From contig JAKOZT010000065.1 in assembly GCA_029779845.1 (NCBI GenBank), positions 1 through 64,000 on the forward strand: a DNA stretch of 64,000 bases, written 5' to 3'. This DNA comes from Pseudomonadota bacterium (GTDB lineage: Bacteria; Pseudomonadota; Gammaproteobacteria; Burkholderiales; Burkholderiaceae_C). A program made the position numbers and the translations under genes. Positions 1 to 10,250 of this stretch are shown piece by piece (the stretch's first letter is position 1; each line of letters opens with the position of its first letter). The notes under the pieces are model-generated. The model saw only the letters and a program-made list of their open reading frames with translations. It ran no database searches and was not told where the DNA came from.

Positions 1-374
1 CGCTTCGATGAGACGGTCGGCCCTGCGGGCCGACTGCCTTGCGCTGCTCGGTCTCGCGGCCCCGCCGCGCAACTCGCTTCGCGGGCTTTCGCCCGCTGCG
101 GTCAAACACCCGCGGCGAGCATGAGGACGAAGCGCGCGGGTACGCGCGCGGGCCACGAGCCCTGCGCTGCTCAGCGTCTCATAGGCGCGCCGCGGGCGGC
201 CCGCACGGCCCTTTGCTGACCCAGAGATGGCATGCCACCTGATTGCATGCCACCTCTGGTTCAGCGCGGCGCATCCCCGACAAGAACGCGCCCGCCCCGA
301 GCTGCGCTTTGATGCCATTGATCGCAATGTCGTATGAGAAGCGGCGAGCGGATCCGGCGCCGTCGCCGCGCGGC
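1..374. other. Gene-free, hairpin-rich stretch at the left edge
   Basis: No coding region is supported here; the open frames lack family resemblance and run through dense dyads. A perfect 8-bp stem with a 3-nt loop lies at 16-34 (GTCGGCCC-TGC-GGGCCGAC), which could terminate a gene left of the window. A second dyad is described at 216-264. The end of otsA faces this stretch, so part of it may serve as its terminator. Confidence 0.5.
216..264. repeat. Nested inverted and direct repeat
   Basis: Outer arms at 216-226 (CTGACCCAGAG) and 254-264 (CTCTGGTTCAG) are inverted repeats matching at 10 of 11 positions. Inside them the 11-mer GCATGCCACCT occurs twice in direct orientation at 230-240 and 245-255. 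This compact arrangement resembles a REP-like or recombination-site structure, but no integrase or transposase is nearby and I cannot name the family. Confidence 0.55.
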
Positions 375-1747
<1,373 letters not shown>

Positions 1748-1751
<4 letters not shown>

Positions 1752-2503
1752 GGTGCCGCCCGCTCGGCCGGCGCGCCGGCCAGGCGCTCGACGGCGCGCG
1801 CCAGCCAGTCGCGCATCGCCGCCGGGTCGTCCAGGCGGTGCGTGGCCAGCGTCTCGCCCTCGCCGATCTTCACCGCCACGCCGCCCAGCGACTGCACGAG
1901 CTCGAAGGCGGTCTCGTCGGTCACGTCGTCGCCGAAGAACCAGGGCCGGCGGTGGCGGAACGGGCGCTCGTCGAGGAAGCTGCGCACCGCCAGGCCCTTG
2001 CTGGCGCGCCGCGGCTTCAGCTCCACGACCTTCTTGCCGCGCACCAGCGTCATGCCGTCGCTGCGGCGCGCCGCCTCGGTCATGGCGCTCAGGCATTCGT
2101 CCTCGAGCTCGGGCGCCTGGCGGTAGTGCAGCGCGATCGCGCCGGGCTTGTGCTCGGCGCGCAGGCCGGGGCGGCGCCGCACCAGTTCCTCGATCAGCGC
2201 GGCCGGCTCGTCGAGCGAGCCCACGGCGATGCGCCGCACCAGGCCGTCGGCGCCGCGCCGTTCCGCGCCATGCACCCCCGCGGCGGGCAGCCGGGCGAGT
2301 TGCAGGCGCCGGTCGATGTCGGCCAGCGGCCGGCCGGAGACCACGGCCACGGCGCCGCCGAGCAGGCCCGCCAGGCGTGCCAGCAGCTCGGGCAGGCCGG
2401 GCGCCACCGTCACGGCATCCGGCTGCTCGGCCAAGTCGACGAGCGTGCCGTCGAAATCGAAGAAGAGCGCGCTGGCGCGATCGGGCAGAGGGGGATTCGA
2501 CAT
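1748..2503 (-). CDS. otsB: Trehalose-6-phosphate phosphatase (OtsB)
   Basis: HAD-superfamily phosphatase that removes phosphate from trehalose-6-phosphate to release trehalose. The 251-residue protein carries HAD motif I near residues 15-20 (DFDGTL, with the nucleophilic and acid/base Asp), the Ser motif around VVSGRP, and a late GDDVTDE acidic motif. It is first in a two-gene operon, overlapping otsA by 4 bp. It faces away from urtA, and the 177-bp gap between them must hold both promoters. The order otsB-otsA is common in Burkholderiales. Confidence 0.95.
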
Positions 2504-2588
2504 GCGCCGACCTTAGACGCATTTGGACCGGCGGGCGGCGGTTTCCATCAAAACCGTACCCAGGTGCTGCAGTTTCGCGGCGCGCGCC

Positions 2589-2633
2589 TACGCCACCTTG
2601 CGTATTGGGCGTTCGCGGCGCCCCGCCTAACCT
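2589..2633 (+). promoter_or_regulatory. Activator-type operator plus -10-like box upstream of urtA
   Basis: An inverted repeat TACGC-N6-GCGTA lies at 2589-2604, followed 23 bp later by TAACCTGCG (putative -10 TAACCT at 2628-2633). The same arrangement, with the same 23-bp gap, occurs upstream of urtC at 7545-7589. If transcription starts about 7 nt past the -10 box, the dyad is centred near -42, the position expected of a class II activator. The identity of the activator is unknown. Confidence 0.6.
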
Positions 2634-2680
2634 GCGCGCAGCCCCGGGGCCATCCCGGGATCAACGCAGGAGCCCACCGC

Positions 2681-3958
2681 ATGAACACCACCCGCCGCTT
2701 CGCCACGAAGTCGCTCACCGCGCTGGCCGCCGCCGCCTGCACGCTGGGCTTTGCCTCCATCGCCCAGGCGCAGGCCACCATCAAGGTCGGCGTGCTGCAT
2801 TCGCTGTCGGGCACGATGGCGATCTCCGAGACCGTGCTGAAGGACGTCGCCCTGATGACGATCGACGAGATCAACGCCAAGGGCGGCGTGCTCGGCAAGA
2901 AGCTCGAGCCCGTCGTCGTCGACCCGGCCTCCAACTGGCCGCTGTTCGCCGAGAAGGCCAAGCAGCTGATCGACCAGGACAAGGTCGCCGTCACCTTCGG
3001 CTGCTGGACCAGCGTGAGCCGCAAGTCGGTGCTGCCGGTGTTCGAGGAGAAGAACGCGCTGCTGTTCTACCCGGTGCAGTACGAGGGCGAGGAGCTGAGC
3101 AAGAACGTCTTCTATACCGGCGCGGCGCCGAACCAGCAGGCGATTCCGGCGGTCGAGTACCTGATGAGCAAGGACGGCGGCAGCGCGAAGCGCTGGGTGC
3201 TGCTGGGCACCGACTACGTCTACCCGCGCACCACCAACAAGATCCTGCGCGCCTTCCTGCACAGCAAGGGCGTGGCCGACGCCGACATCATGGAGGACTA
3301 CACCCCCTTCGGCCACAGCGACTACCAGAGCATCATCGCCAAGATCAAGAAGTTCGCCAGCGAAGGCAAGAAGACCGCGGTGGTGTCGACCATCAACGGC
3401 GACTCCAACGTGCCCTTCTACAAGGAGCTGGGCAACCAGGGCCTGAAGGCGACCGACGTGCCGGTGGTGGCCTTCTCGGTGGGCGAGGAAGAGCTGCGCG
3501 GCGTCGACACCAAGCCGCTGGTGGGCCACCTCGCGGCGTGGAACTACTTCATGAGCATCAAGAGCCCGGCCAACACCGAGTTCGTCAAGAAGTGGAGCGA
3601 CTACGCCAAGGCCAAGGGCATCCCCGGCCACAAGGACAAGCCGCTGACCAACGACCCGATGGAGGCCACCTACATCGGCATCCACATGTGGAAGCAGGCG
3701 GTGGAGAAGGCCAAGAGCACCGACACCGACAAGGTGATCGCCGCGATGGCCGGCCAGACCTTCCCGGCGCCGAGCGGCTTCATGTCGACGATGGACAAGG
3801 AGAACCACCACCTGCACAAGCCGGTGTTCATCGGCGAGATCAAGGCCGACGGCCAGTTCAACGTGGTGTGGAAGACCAAGGGGCCGGTGGTGGCCGACCC
3901 GTGGAGCGACTACATCGCCGAGAACAAGGGCAAGAAGAACGTGCCCGAGAAGAAGTGA
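2681..3958 (+). CDS. urtA: Urea ABC transporter substrate-binding protein (UrtA)
   Basis: Periplasmic binding protein of the high-affinity urea importer, 425 residues, in the Leu/Ile/Val-binding fold family. An N-terminal signal peptide ends near residue 30 (AQA/QATIK). The mature start IKVGVLHSLSGTMAISE and the later TFGCWTSVSRKSVLPVFE are characteristic of UrtA rather than amino-acid binders. The ATG at 2681 follows AGGAG with normal spacing. It is first of the urt genes, one base before urtB. It likely delivers scarce external urea, including urea from urate breakdown, to UrtBC. Confidence 0.95.
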   Translation: MNTTRRFATKSLTALAAAACTLGFASIAQAQATIKVGVLHSLSGTMAISETVLKDVALMTIDEINAKGGVLGKKLEPVVVDPASNWPLFAEKAKQLIDQDKVAVTFGCWTSVSRKSVLPVFEEKNALLFYPVQYEGEELSKNVFYTGAAPNQQAIPAVEYLMSKDGGSAKRWVLLGTDYVYPRTTNKILRAFLHSKGVADADIMEDYTPFGHSDYQSIIAKIKKFASEGKKTAVVSTINGDSNVPFYKELGNQGLKATDVPVVAFSVGEEELRGVDTKPLVGHLAAWNYFMSIKSPANTEFVKKWSDYAKAKGIPGHKDKPLTNDPMEATYIGIHMWKQAVEKAKSTDTDKVIAAMAGQTFPAPSGFMSTMDKENHHLHKPVFIGEIKADGQFNVVWKTKGPVVADPWSDYIAENKGKKNVPEKK

Positions 3959-3959
3959 A

Positions 3960-5558
3960 GTGAGCGTGCGCAGCAGTGTTCTCGCCTTCGTCGCCGCGTT
4001 CGTGCTGTGCAGCGCGTGGGGACCCGCGCGGGCCCTCACCGCCGAGCAGGCGCGCGGCATCGCCAGCGGCGAGAGCGACGAGCGCATCGCCGCGCTGAAC
4101 CAGGCGGCGAGCGAGGGCGCCGAAGGGCTGGCCGCCTTCGTGCAGGCCTTGCTCGACGATGCCGTCAAGGTGGCGGGCGAGCAGGTCTTCGTGATGCAAG
4201 GCGACAAGGCGCTCGACGCCACGACGCTCGCGCCGGCCGCGCTGCCGGCGGATGCCGAAGACGTGGTCAACAACAACCGCGTGCGCGGCGCGCTGCAGGC
4301 GGCGCTGGCTTCGCTGCAACTGCTGTCGCCGGACCTCGCCGTGCGGCGCGCGGCGGTGGGCGAGTTGATGAGCCAATCGCTCGATGAATCGCAGTTGCCC
4401 TTGCTCGACAAAGCGCTCGATGCCGAGAGTGATGCCACTCTGAAGGCATCGCTCGAACGCATGCGCGCCGCGATCCTGATCGCCTCGCCCGACAAGGCCA
4501 AACGGCTGGCCGCCGTGGCCGAACTCGCGCGCAGCGGGCAAGGCGCGGTGGCGAGCCTGCTGCAGGAACGCCTCGCGCCCGATGCCGAAGGCGATGCGCA
4601 GGTGCGCGCCGCGCTGCGCACGGCGCTGGCCGAAGTGAAAGCGCGCCTGGCCTGGGGCGAGCGCCTGGGCGTGCTGTTCAGCGGCGCGAGCCTGGGCTCG
4701 ATCCTGCTGCTGGCGGCGCTCGGCCTGGCGATCACCTACGGCCTGATGGGCGTGATCAACATGGCGCACGGCGAGCTGCTGATGATCGGCGCCTACGCCA
4801 CCTACGTGGTGCAGAACCTGTTTCGCCAGTACGTTCCCGGCGCGTTCGACTGGTACATCGCGGCGGCGATTCCCGCCTCCTTCTTCGCCGCCGCGCTGGT
4901 CGGCGCGGCGATGGAGCGCAGCGTGATCCGCTGGCTCTACGGCCGCCCGCTGGAGACGCTGCTGGCCACCTGGGGCATCAGCCTGGTGCTGATGCAGGCG
5001 GTGCGTTCGGTCTTCGGCGCGCAGAACGTGCCGGTGGAGAACCCGGCCTGGCTGTCCGGCGGCGTGGCCGTGATGGGCAACCTGACGCTGCCGTGGAACC
5101 GCATCGCCATCATCGCCTTCGCGGCGCTGGTGCTGGCGGCGGTGGCGCTGCTGATCGCGCGCACGCGGCTCGGCCTGTTCGTGCGCGGCGTGACGCAGAA
5201 CCGCCGCATGGCCGCCTGCGTCGGCGTCGACACCGCGCGCACCGACACGCTCGCCTTCGCGCTCGGCGCCGGGCTGGCCGGGCTGGGCGGCTGCGCGCTC
5301 TCGCAGGTTGGCAACGTCGGGCCCGATCTCGGCCAAGGCTACATCGTCGACTCGTTCCTCGTCGTCGTGCTGGGCGGCGTGGGCCAGCTCGCCGGCACCG
5401 TCTACGCCGCGCTCGGGCTGGGCGTGCTGAACAAGCTGCTCGAAGGCTGGGCCGGCGCGGTGCTGGCCAAGATCATGGTGCTGGTGTTCATCGTGGTCTT
5501 CATCCAGAAGCGGCCGCAGGGCATCTTCGCGATGAAGGGCAGGAGCGCCGAGGCCTGA
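3960..5558 (+). CDS. urtB: Urea ABC transporter permease (UrtB)
   Basis: LivH-type inner-membrane permease of the urea importer, 532 residues. Proteobacterial UrtB has an extra N-terminal periplasmic region, and this one does too: a signal-like segment (residues 1-25) and about 200 mostly helical, Leu/Ala/Glu-rich residues precede the permease core, which starts near residue 230. The core contains GLMGVINMAHGELLMIGAYA. The GTG start at 3960 is one base past the urtA stop. The normal next gene, urtC, is displaced about 2 kb downstream by an antisense helicase gene. Confidence 0.93.
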   Translation: MSVRSSVLAFVAAFVLCSAWGPARALTAEQARGIASGESDERIAALNQAASEGAEGLAAFVQALLDDAVKVAGEQVFVMQGDKALDATTLAPAALPADAEDVVNNNRVRGALQAALASLQLLSPDLAVRRAAVGELMSQSLDESQLPLLDKALDAESDATLKASLERMRAAILIASPDKAKRLAAVAELARSGQGAVASLLQERLAPDAEGDAQVRAALRTALAEVKARLAWGERLGVLFSGASLGSILLLAALGLAITYGLMGVINMAHGELLMIGAYATYVVQNLFRQYVPGAFDWYIAAAIPASFFAAALVGAAMERSVIRWLYGRPLETLLATWGISLVLMQAVRSVFGAQNVPVENPAWLSGGVAVMGNLTLPWNRIAIIAFAALVLAAVALLIARTRLGLFVRGVTQNRRMAACVGVDTARTDTLAFALGAGLAGLGGCALSQVGNVGPDLGQGYIVDSFLVVVLGGVGQLAGTVYAALGLGVLNKLLEGWAGAVLAKIMVLVFIVVFIQKRPQGIFAMKGRSAEA

Positions 5559-5568
5559 CAGGACTCCC

Positions 5569-5636
5569 GTTCGGGCTGAGCTTGTCGAAGCCCGCCGAGG
5601 TGCAGCGCGGGGCCCTTCGACAAGCTCAGGGCGAAC
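5569..5636. repeat. Inverted pair of the TTCGACAAGCTCAG intergenic repeat
   Basis: Left arm 5569-5593 begins GTTCGGGCTGAGCTTGTCG and right arm 5613-5636 ends CAAGCTCAGGGCGAAC; they are near-perfect inverted copies around a 19-bp centre. Such a stem could act as a bidirectional terminator. Relatives occur at 17521-17545, 43111-43140 (degenerate) and 43666-43813. The right arm supplies the last codons and the stop of the convergent helicase gene. Confidence 0.85.
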
Positions 5637-7515
5637 GGATTTCAGCGGCCGCGAAGTTCGAAACCACCGCGGCGAGCGATTCGCGCACGCGCTCGACGAC
5701 GGGCGAGCCGCCGTGGGCGGACAGCAGCAGCTCGCGGGTCGAGCGTGTCATCGCGACGTAGAGCAACCGCACCGCGTCCTCGACGGATTCGTCGCGCATC
5801 GGCAGCGCCTGCAAGCCGGCCACCGCGACGAGCGGAAACTCCAGGCCCTTGGCGCTGTGCATGGTCAGCAGCTTGACGCTGGGCACCGACCAGTCGAAGC
5901 GCTTGAAGGCCTGCGTGTTCATCGACTGGAAAGGGATGCCGCGAGCCGCCAGCGCCGCCTCGATCGGCTTCATCAGGTACTTGGTGCGCAGCAGCACGGC
6001 GACGTCGCCGGGCGAGCGGCCCGCGGCCAGCGCCGCCGCGATGCGCTCGGCGACCAGCCCGGCTTCCTCGCGTTCGTGGCGCGCCTCCATCAGCACCGGC
6101 AGCGGCCCGCGCCGGCCGGCCGATGCGGGCGTGACGCGCTGGATCTCGTCCTCGCCGCGCTCCTCGTCGCCGCGCAGCAGCGAGTCGGCGCAGTGCATCG
6201 CCAGCGCCAGCACCTCGGCGGTGTTGCGGTAGTTCAGCCTGAGCACGCTGGTGCGGCCGACCGCCTTGATGCCGACGCTGGCAAAGCTGAAGCGGCGGCG
6301 CTGCTTCTGGTAGATCGACTGCGCGTCGTCGTACAGCACCAGCAGGCTGTGCGTCGCGGGCGAGACCATGCGCGCGGCCATGCGCAGCCAGGCCTCCTCG
6401 AAGTCGTGCGCCTCGTCGATCAGCAGCGCGCTGTACTGGCCGGCGGGCACGCGGCCGCTGTCGACGGCGCGGCTCGTCACGTCGGCCAGCGCGGCGAAGT
6501 AGGCGTTGCCCTTCAGGCCGGCCGGCACGTCGAGCTGGTAGCTGCGCACCATGTCCTGGCACCAGCTGTGGAAGGTGCGTACCTGCACGCGCGCATCGAC
6601 GCCGCGGCCGCGCAGCAGCGCGGCGATGCGGTCGGCCAGCGTGCGGTTGAAGCACAGCACCAGCACCGGCTGGTCGGGCCGCACGGCGCGGGCCAGCTGC
6701 TCGGCGCGGTAGATCAGGATCATCGTCTTGCCGGAGCCGGCTGCGCCGTGGATGACGCGGTGCCCCTCGCCGAGCGTGCGGGCGATCTGCTCCTGCTGCA
6801 GGTCCATCACCTGCAGCAGGTCGGGCAGCGCGCTCGCGCTCGCGCGTGCCGCGTCCGTCGCGTCGAGATCGAGCGTCTGCTGCGTGGACACGCGCACCTC
6901 GGGGAACAGGTGCCAGCGGATGCGGTCGCGCTGCGGCAGGCTCAGGGTGTGCGGGTAGTGCACCGTGAACATGCCCCACAGGCGCTGCTGGAAGGCGTCG
7001 GCCGGCATGTCTTCGGCCAGGTCGTCGCGCAGCAGCGCCCGGTGCGGCGGGAACACCTCGGCGAAGTCGGTGCCCTGGACTTCCGCGGCGCGCAGGTTCG
7101 AGAGCACCACGCCCCAGCCGTAGGGGAACAGCAGCTTGCCGCGAAACGGCCCGTCGTGGTGGACCAGGCTGTCGTCGCGCGCCATCAGGTCGACCAGTTC
7201 CATCGCGTAGTCGCGTGCCTGGCGCAGCGGGCTGGCCTCGGTGACCGTGCCGCGCTCGGTGACGAGCGTCACGCTGTCGCGGTTGGCGCCGGCGATGGTC
7301 GAGCGCTTCCAGTGCTTGACTTCGAGCAGCAGCACGCCCCAGCGCGGGCTCAGGATCACGAAGTCGGGCTGGCGCGCGCGCGGGCCGATCGGCACGTCGT
7401 GCCAGACGATGTAGTCGTCCTCCAGGCAGCGCCGGAGCTGGCGCAGCACGGCGCGCTCGCCCGCGTTGGCGCAGCGCTGGTCGATGTGGGTGACGCCTTG
7501 CGGAAAGAGGGCCAT
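5626..7515 (-). CDS. NERD-domain superfamily 1 helicase/nuclease
   Basis: A 629-residue protein. Residues about 15-115 form a NERD (nuclease-related) domain with a PD-ExK-like pattern (QPDFVIL followed by LLLEVKHWK). An SF1 UvrD/Rep-like helicase follows, with Walker A GAAGSGKT, the Walker B/motif II segment LLIDEAHDFEE, and the late SAKGLEFPLVAV motif. Members of this group are thought to act in DNA repair or defence, but the role is unproven. It lies antisense between urtB and urtC and starts only 30 bp from the urtC operator. Its stop TGA at 5626-5628 and final residues EIRSP are encoded by the intergenic repeat, suggesting the original end was replaced. I infer insertion into an ancestral urtABCDE operon. 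Confidence 0.85.
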   Translation of the reverse strand: MALFPQGVTHIDQRCANAGERAVLRQLRRCLEDDYIVWHDVPIGPRARQPDFVILSPRWGVLLLEVKHWKRSTIAGANRDSVTLVTERGTVTEASPLRQARDYAMELVDLMARDDSLVHHDGPFRGKLLFPYGWGVVLSNLRAAEVQGTDFAEVFPPHRALLRDDLAEDMPADAFQQRLWGMFTVHYPHTLSLPQRDRIRWHLFPEVRVSTQQTLDLDATDAARASASALPDLLQVMDLQQEQIARTLGEGHRVIHGAAGSGKTMILIYRAEQLARAVRPDQPVLVLCFNRTLADRIAALLRGRGVDARVQVRTFHSWCQDMVRSYQLDVPAGLKGNAYFAALADVTSRAVDSGRVPAGQYSALLIDEAHDFEEAWLRMAARMVSPATHSLLVLYDDAQSIYQKQRRRFSFASVGIKAVGRTSVLRLNYRNTAEVLALAMHCADSLLRGDEERGEDEIQRVTPASAGRRGPLPVLMEARHEREEAGLVAERIAAALAAGRSPGDVAVLLRTKYLMKPIEAALAARGIPFQSMNTQAFKRFDWSVPSVKLLTMHSAKGLEFPLVAVAGLQALPMRDESVEDAVRLLYVAMTRSTRELLLSAHGGSPVVERVRESLAAVVSNFAAAEIRSP

Positions 7516-7544
7516 CGGCGGGCGACTTTAGCCCACGCCGCGCC

Positions 7545-7589
7545 TACGCCAACTTGCGTATGGCCCCGCGCCTGGCCCGGCCCTAGCCT
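7545..7589 (+). promoter_or_regulatory. Second copy of the urt operator/promoter element, upstream of urtC
   Basis: TACGC-N6-GCGTA at 7545-7560 is followed 23 bp later by TAGCCTGCG (-10-like TAGCCT at 7584-7589). Over the dyad it differs from the urtA copy by one base (CGCCTACGCCAMCTTGCGTA) and keeps the exact spacing. It gives urtCDE its own promoter, compensating for the helicase inserted after urtB. Its 5' side also lies just ahead of the helicase start on the other strand. Confidence 0.6.
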
Positions 7590-7598
7590 GCGGTCCTG

Positions 7599-8708
7599 AT
7601 GAGTGCCGTCCTGCCCGCCGCCGCCATGCCGCCGCCGACACGCTTCCTGTCCCTCGGGAGCTGGGCCGGCTTGATCGCCGCGCTGCTCGCCGTCGCCGTG
7701 CTCGCGCCCGTGCTCAACCTCGTGGTGCCCGAGGGCAGCGCCTTCCACCTGAGCGACTTCGCGGTGGCCCTGACGGCCAAGATCATGTGCTACGCGATCT
7801 GCGCGCTGGCGATCGACCTGATCTGGGGCTACACCGGCATCCTCTCGCTCGGCCACGGCCTGTTCTTCGCGCTCGGCGGCTACGCGATGGGCATGTACCT
7901 GATGCGCCAGATCGGCAGCGACGGCCAGTACCGCGCCGCGATGCCCGACTTCATGGTCTTCCTCGCCTGGAAGGAGTTCCCCTGGCACTGGACCTTCAGC
8001 GACAGCTTCGTCTTCCAGATGGCGATGGTCGTGCTGGTGCCGGGGCTGCTCGCCTTCGTGTTCGGCTTCTTCGCCTTCCGCTCGCGCATCAAGGGCGTGT
8101 ACTTCTCGATCATCACGCAGGCGATGACCTACGCGGCGATGCTGCTGTTCTTCCGCAACGAGACGGGCTTCGGCGGCAACAACGGCTTCACCGACTTCAA
8201 GCGCATCCTCGGCATCCCGATCGCGACCCCCGCGACGCGCATGGCGCTGTTCGTGATCACCGGCCTCGCGCTGATCGGCTTCTACCTGTTCGCGCGCTGG
8301 CTGGTGGGCAGCAAGTTCGGCCGCGTGCTGATGGCGATCCGCGACGCCGAGAGCCGCGTGATGTTCACCGGCTATTCGCCCGTCAGCTACAAGCTGACGA
8401 TCTGGGTGATCTCGGCGGTGATGTGCGGCATCGCCGGCGCCCTGTACGTGCCGCAGGTCGGCATCATCAACCCCGGCGAGATGAGCCCGGCCGCGTCGAT
8501 CGAGATGGCGATCTGGGCCGCCGTCGGCGGACGCGGCACGTTGGTCGGCCCGATCGTCGGCGCCTTCGTCGTCAACGGCGGCAAGAGCGTGTTCACGCAG
8601 CACTTCCCGGAGTTCTGGCTCTACGTGCTGGGCGCGCTGTTCATCGCGGTGACGCTGTTCCTGCCGCGCGGCATCGTCGGGCTGTTCAGGAAGGGGCCGC
8701 GTTCATGA
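7599..8708 (+). CDS. urtC: Urea ABC transporter permease (UrtC)
   Basis: LivM-type permease of 369 residues that pairs with UrtB. It shows about ten hydrophobic segments, IWGYTGILSLGHGLFFALGGYA near residue 75, and the GFGGNNGFTDFKRILG segment typical of UrtC. The ATG at 7599 gives an N-terminus of usual length; an internal ATG at 7626 is an alternative. The stop overlaps the urtD start by 4 bp (ATGA). A leader of only a few bases follows the -10-like box, so translation may begin close to the transcript end. Confidence 0.93.
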   Translation: MSAVLPAAAMPPPTRFLSLGSWAGLIAALLAVAVLAPVLNLVVPEGSAFHLSDFAVALTAKIMCYAICALAIDLIWGYTGILSLGHGLFFALGGYAMGMYLMRQIGSDGQYRAAMPDFMVFLAWKEFPWHWTFSDSFVFQMAMVVLVPGLLAFVFGFFAFRSRIKGVYFSIITQAMTYAAMLLFFRNETGFGGNNGFTDFKRILGIPIATPATRMALFVITGLALIGFYLFARWLVGSKFGRVLMAIRDAESRVMFTGYSPVSYKLTIWVISAVMCGIAGALYVPQVGIINPGEMSPAASIEMAIWAAVGGRGTLVGPIVGAFVVNGGKSVFTQHFPEFWLYVLGALFIAVTLFLPRGIVGLFRKGPRS

Positions 8709-9556
8709 CGCCTGACTTGATGAAGGCGGGCGCCAGGATCCGCGCCGAACACAGTGGCGCCAGCTACGGCCGCGTGGTCACGCCCGGCGTCGTGGACACC
8801 GCGCACGGCGCGATCCTCTACCTCGACGACATCACCGTCAGCTTCGACGGCTTCAAGGCGCTCAACGCGCTGAGCTTGTCCATCGACGCCGGCGAGCTGC
8901 GCTGCATCATCGGCCCGAACGGCGCCGGCAAGACGACGATGATGGACGTGATCACCGGCAAGACGCGCCCCGACGCCGGCCGCGCCTTCTTCGGCTCGAC
9001 CATCGACCTGCTGCGCCTGCGCGAGAACGACATCGCCGCCATCGGCATCGGCCGCAAGTTCCAGAAGCCGACAGTGTTCGAGCACCTGTCGGTGTTCGAG
9101 AACCTCGAGCTGGCGCTCAAGACCGACCACGGCGTGCGCGCCTCGATGTTCTTCCGCCTCGGCGGCGCGCAGCTCGACCGCATCGGCGAGGTGCTGGTGC
9201 TGATCCACCTGAAGGACAGCGCGCAGCGCAGCGCCGGGCTGCTCAGCCACGGCCAGAAGCAGTGGCTGGAGATCGGCATGCTGCTGATGCAGGACCCCCG
9301 GCTGCTGCTGCTTGACGAGCCGGTGGCCGGCATGACCGACGAGGAGACCGAGCGCACCGCCGAGCTGTTCCTCTCGCTCGAAGGCAGCCACTCGCTGGTG
9401 GTGGTCGAGCACGACATGAAGTTCATCCACGCGCTGACGCACGGCAACCCGGCCAAGAAGGTGACCGTGCTGCACGAGGGCAGCGTGCTCGCCGAGGGTT
9501 CGCTCAAGGACGTGCAGGCGAACGACAAGGTCGTCGAGGTGTACCTGGGACGCTGA
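8705..9556 (+). CDS. urtD: Urea ABC transporter ATP-binding protein (UrtD)
   Basis: LivG-type ATPase of 283 residues. Motifs in order are Walker A GPNGAGKTT (about residues 77-85), the signature LLSHGQKQWLEIG in place of LSGGQ (as usual in UrtD), and Walker B LLLLDEPVAGM. It carries an N-terminal extension of about 35 residues before the ABC domain. Translation is coupled to urtC by the 4-bp overlap, and urtE follows after one base. With UrtE it powers urea import. Confidence 0.95.
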   Translation: MTPDLMKAGARIRAEHSGASYGRVVTPGVVDTAHGAILYLDDITVSFDGFKALNALSLSIDAGELRCIIGPNGAGKTTMMDVITGKTRPDAGRAFFGSTIDLLRLRENDIAAIGIGRKFQKPTVFEHLSVFENLELALKTDHGVRASMFFRLGGAQLDRIGEVLVLIHLKDSAQRSAGLLSHGQKQWLEIGMLLMQDPRLLLLDEPVAGMTDEETERTAELFLSLEGSHSLVVVEHDMKFIHALTHGNPAKKVTVLHEGSVLAEGSLKDVQANDKVVEVYLGR

Positions 9557-9557
9557 C

Positions 9558-10250
9558 ATGCTCGAGGTCGAAGGCATCAACCAGTACTACGGCGGCTCGC
9601 ACATCCTGCGCAACCTCGGCTTCGAGGCGAAGCTCGGCGAAGTCACCGTCGTGCTCGGCCGCAACGGCGTCGGCAAGACCACGCTGCTCAAGTCGCTGAT
9701 GGGCGTGGTGCCGGTGAAGACCGGCAGCGTCCGCCTGGCGGGCCGCGACATCACGCGCGACACGCCGTTCCAGCGCGTGCGCCGGGGCATGGGCTACGTG
9801 CCGCAGGGCCGCGAGATCTTCGGCCGCCTGACGGTGGAGGAGAACCTGCGCATGGGCCTGGCCAGCCGGCCCGGCGGCACGCCCATCCCGGCCGAGCTGT
9901 TCGAGCTGTTCCCGGTGCTGAAGCAGATGCTGCACCGGCGCGGCGGCGATCTCTCCGGCGGCCAGCAGCAGCAGCTCGCGATCGCGCGCGCGCTCGCCGC
10001 CGGGCCGAAGCTGCTGATCCTCGACGAGCCGACCGAGGGCATCCAGCCGTCGATCATCAAGGACATCGGCCGCGTCATCCGCATGCTGGCCGATCGCGGC
10101 ACGATGGCGATCGTGCTGGTCGAGCAGTTCTACGACTTCGCGGCCGAACTGGCCGACCAGTACCTGCTGATGGAGCGCGGCGAGATCGTGCAGCGCGGAC
10201 GCGGCCCGGCGATGGAGGCCGAGGGCGTCCGCGACCGCATGGCGATCTGA
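9558..10250 (+). CDS. urtE: Urea ABC transporter ATP-binding protein (UrtE)
   Basis: LivF-type ATPase of 230 residues, starting MLEVEGINQYYGGSHILRNL as is typical of UrtE. It has Walker A LGRNGVGKTT, signature LSGGQQQQLAIARAL and Walker B LLILDEPTEGIQPS. It is the last urt gene. Its TGA abuts the stop codon of the convergent DUF4397 gene with no base between (10250/10251), so there is no room for an intergenic terminator. The usual downstream urease genes are absent. Confidence 0.95.
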   Translation: MLEVEGINQYYGGSHILRNLGFEAKLGEVTVVLGRNGVGKTTLLKSLMGVVPVKTGSVRLAGRDITRDTPFQRVRRGMGYVPQGREIFGRLTVEENLRMGLASRPGGTPIPAELFELFPVLKQMLHRRGGDLSGGQQQQLAIARALAAGPKLLILDEPTEGIQPSIIKDIGRVIRMLADRGTMAIVLVEQFYDFAAELADQYLLMERGEIVQRGRGPAMEAEGVRDRMAI

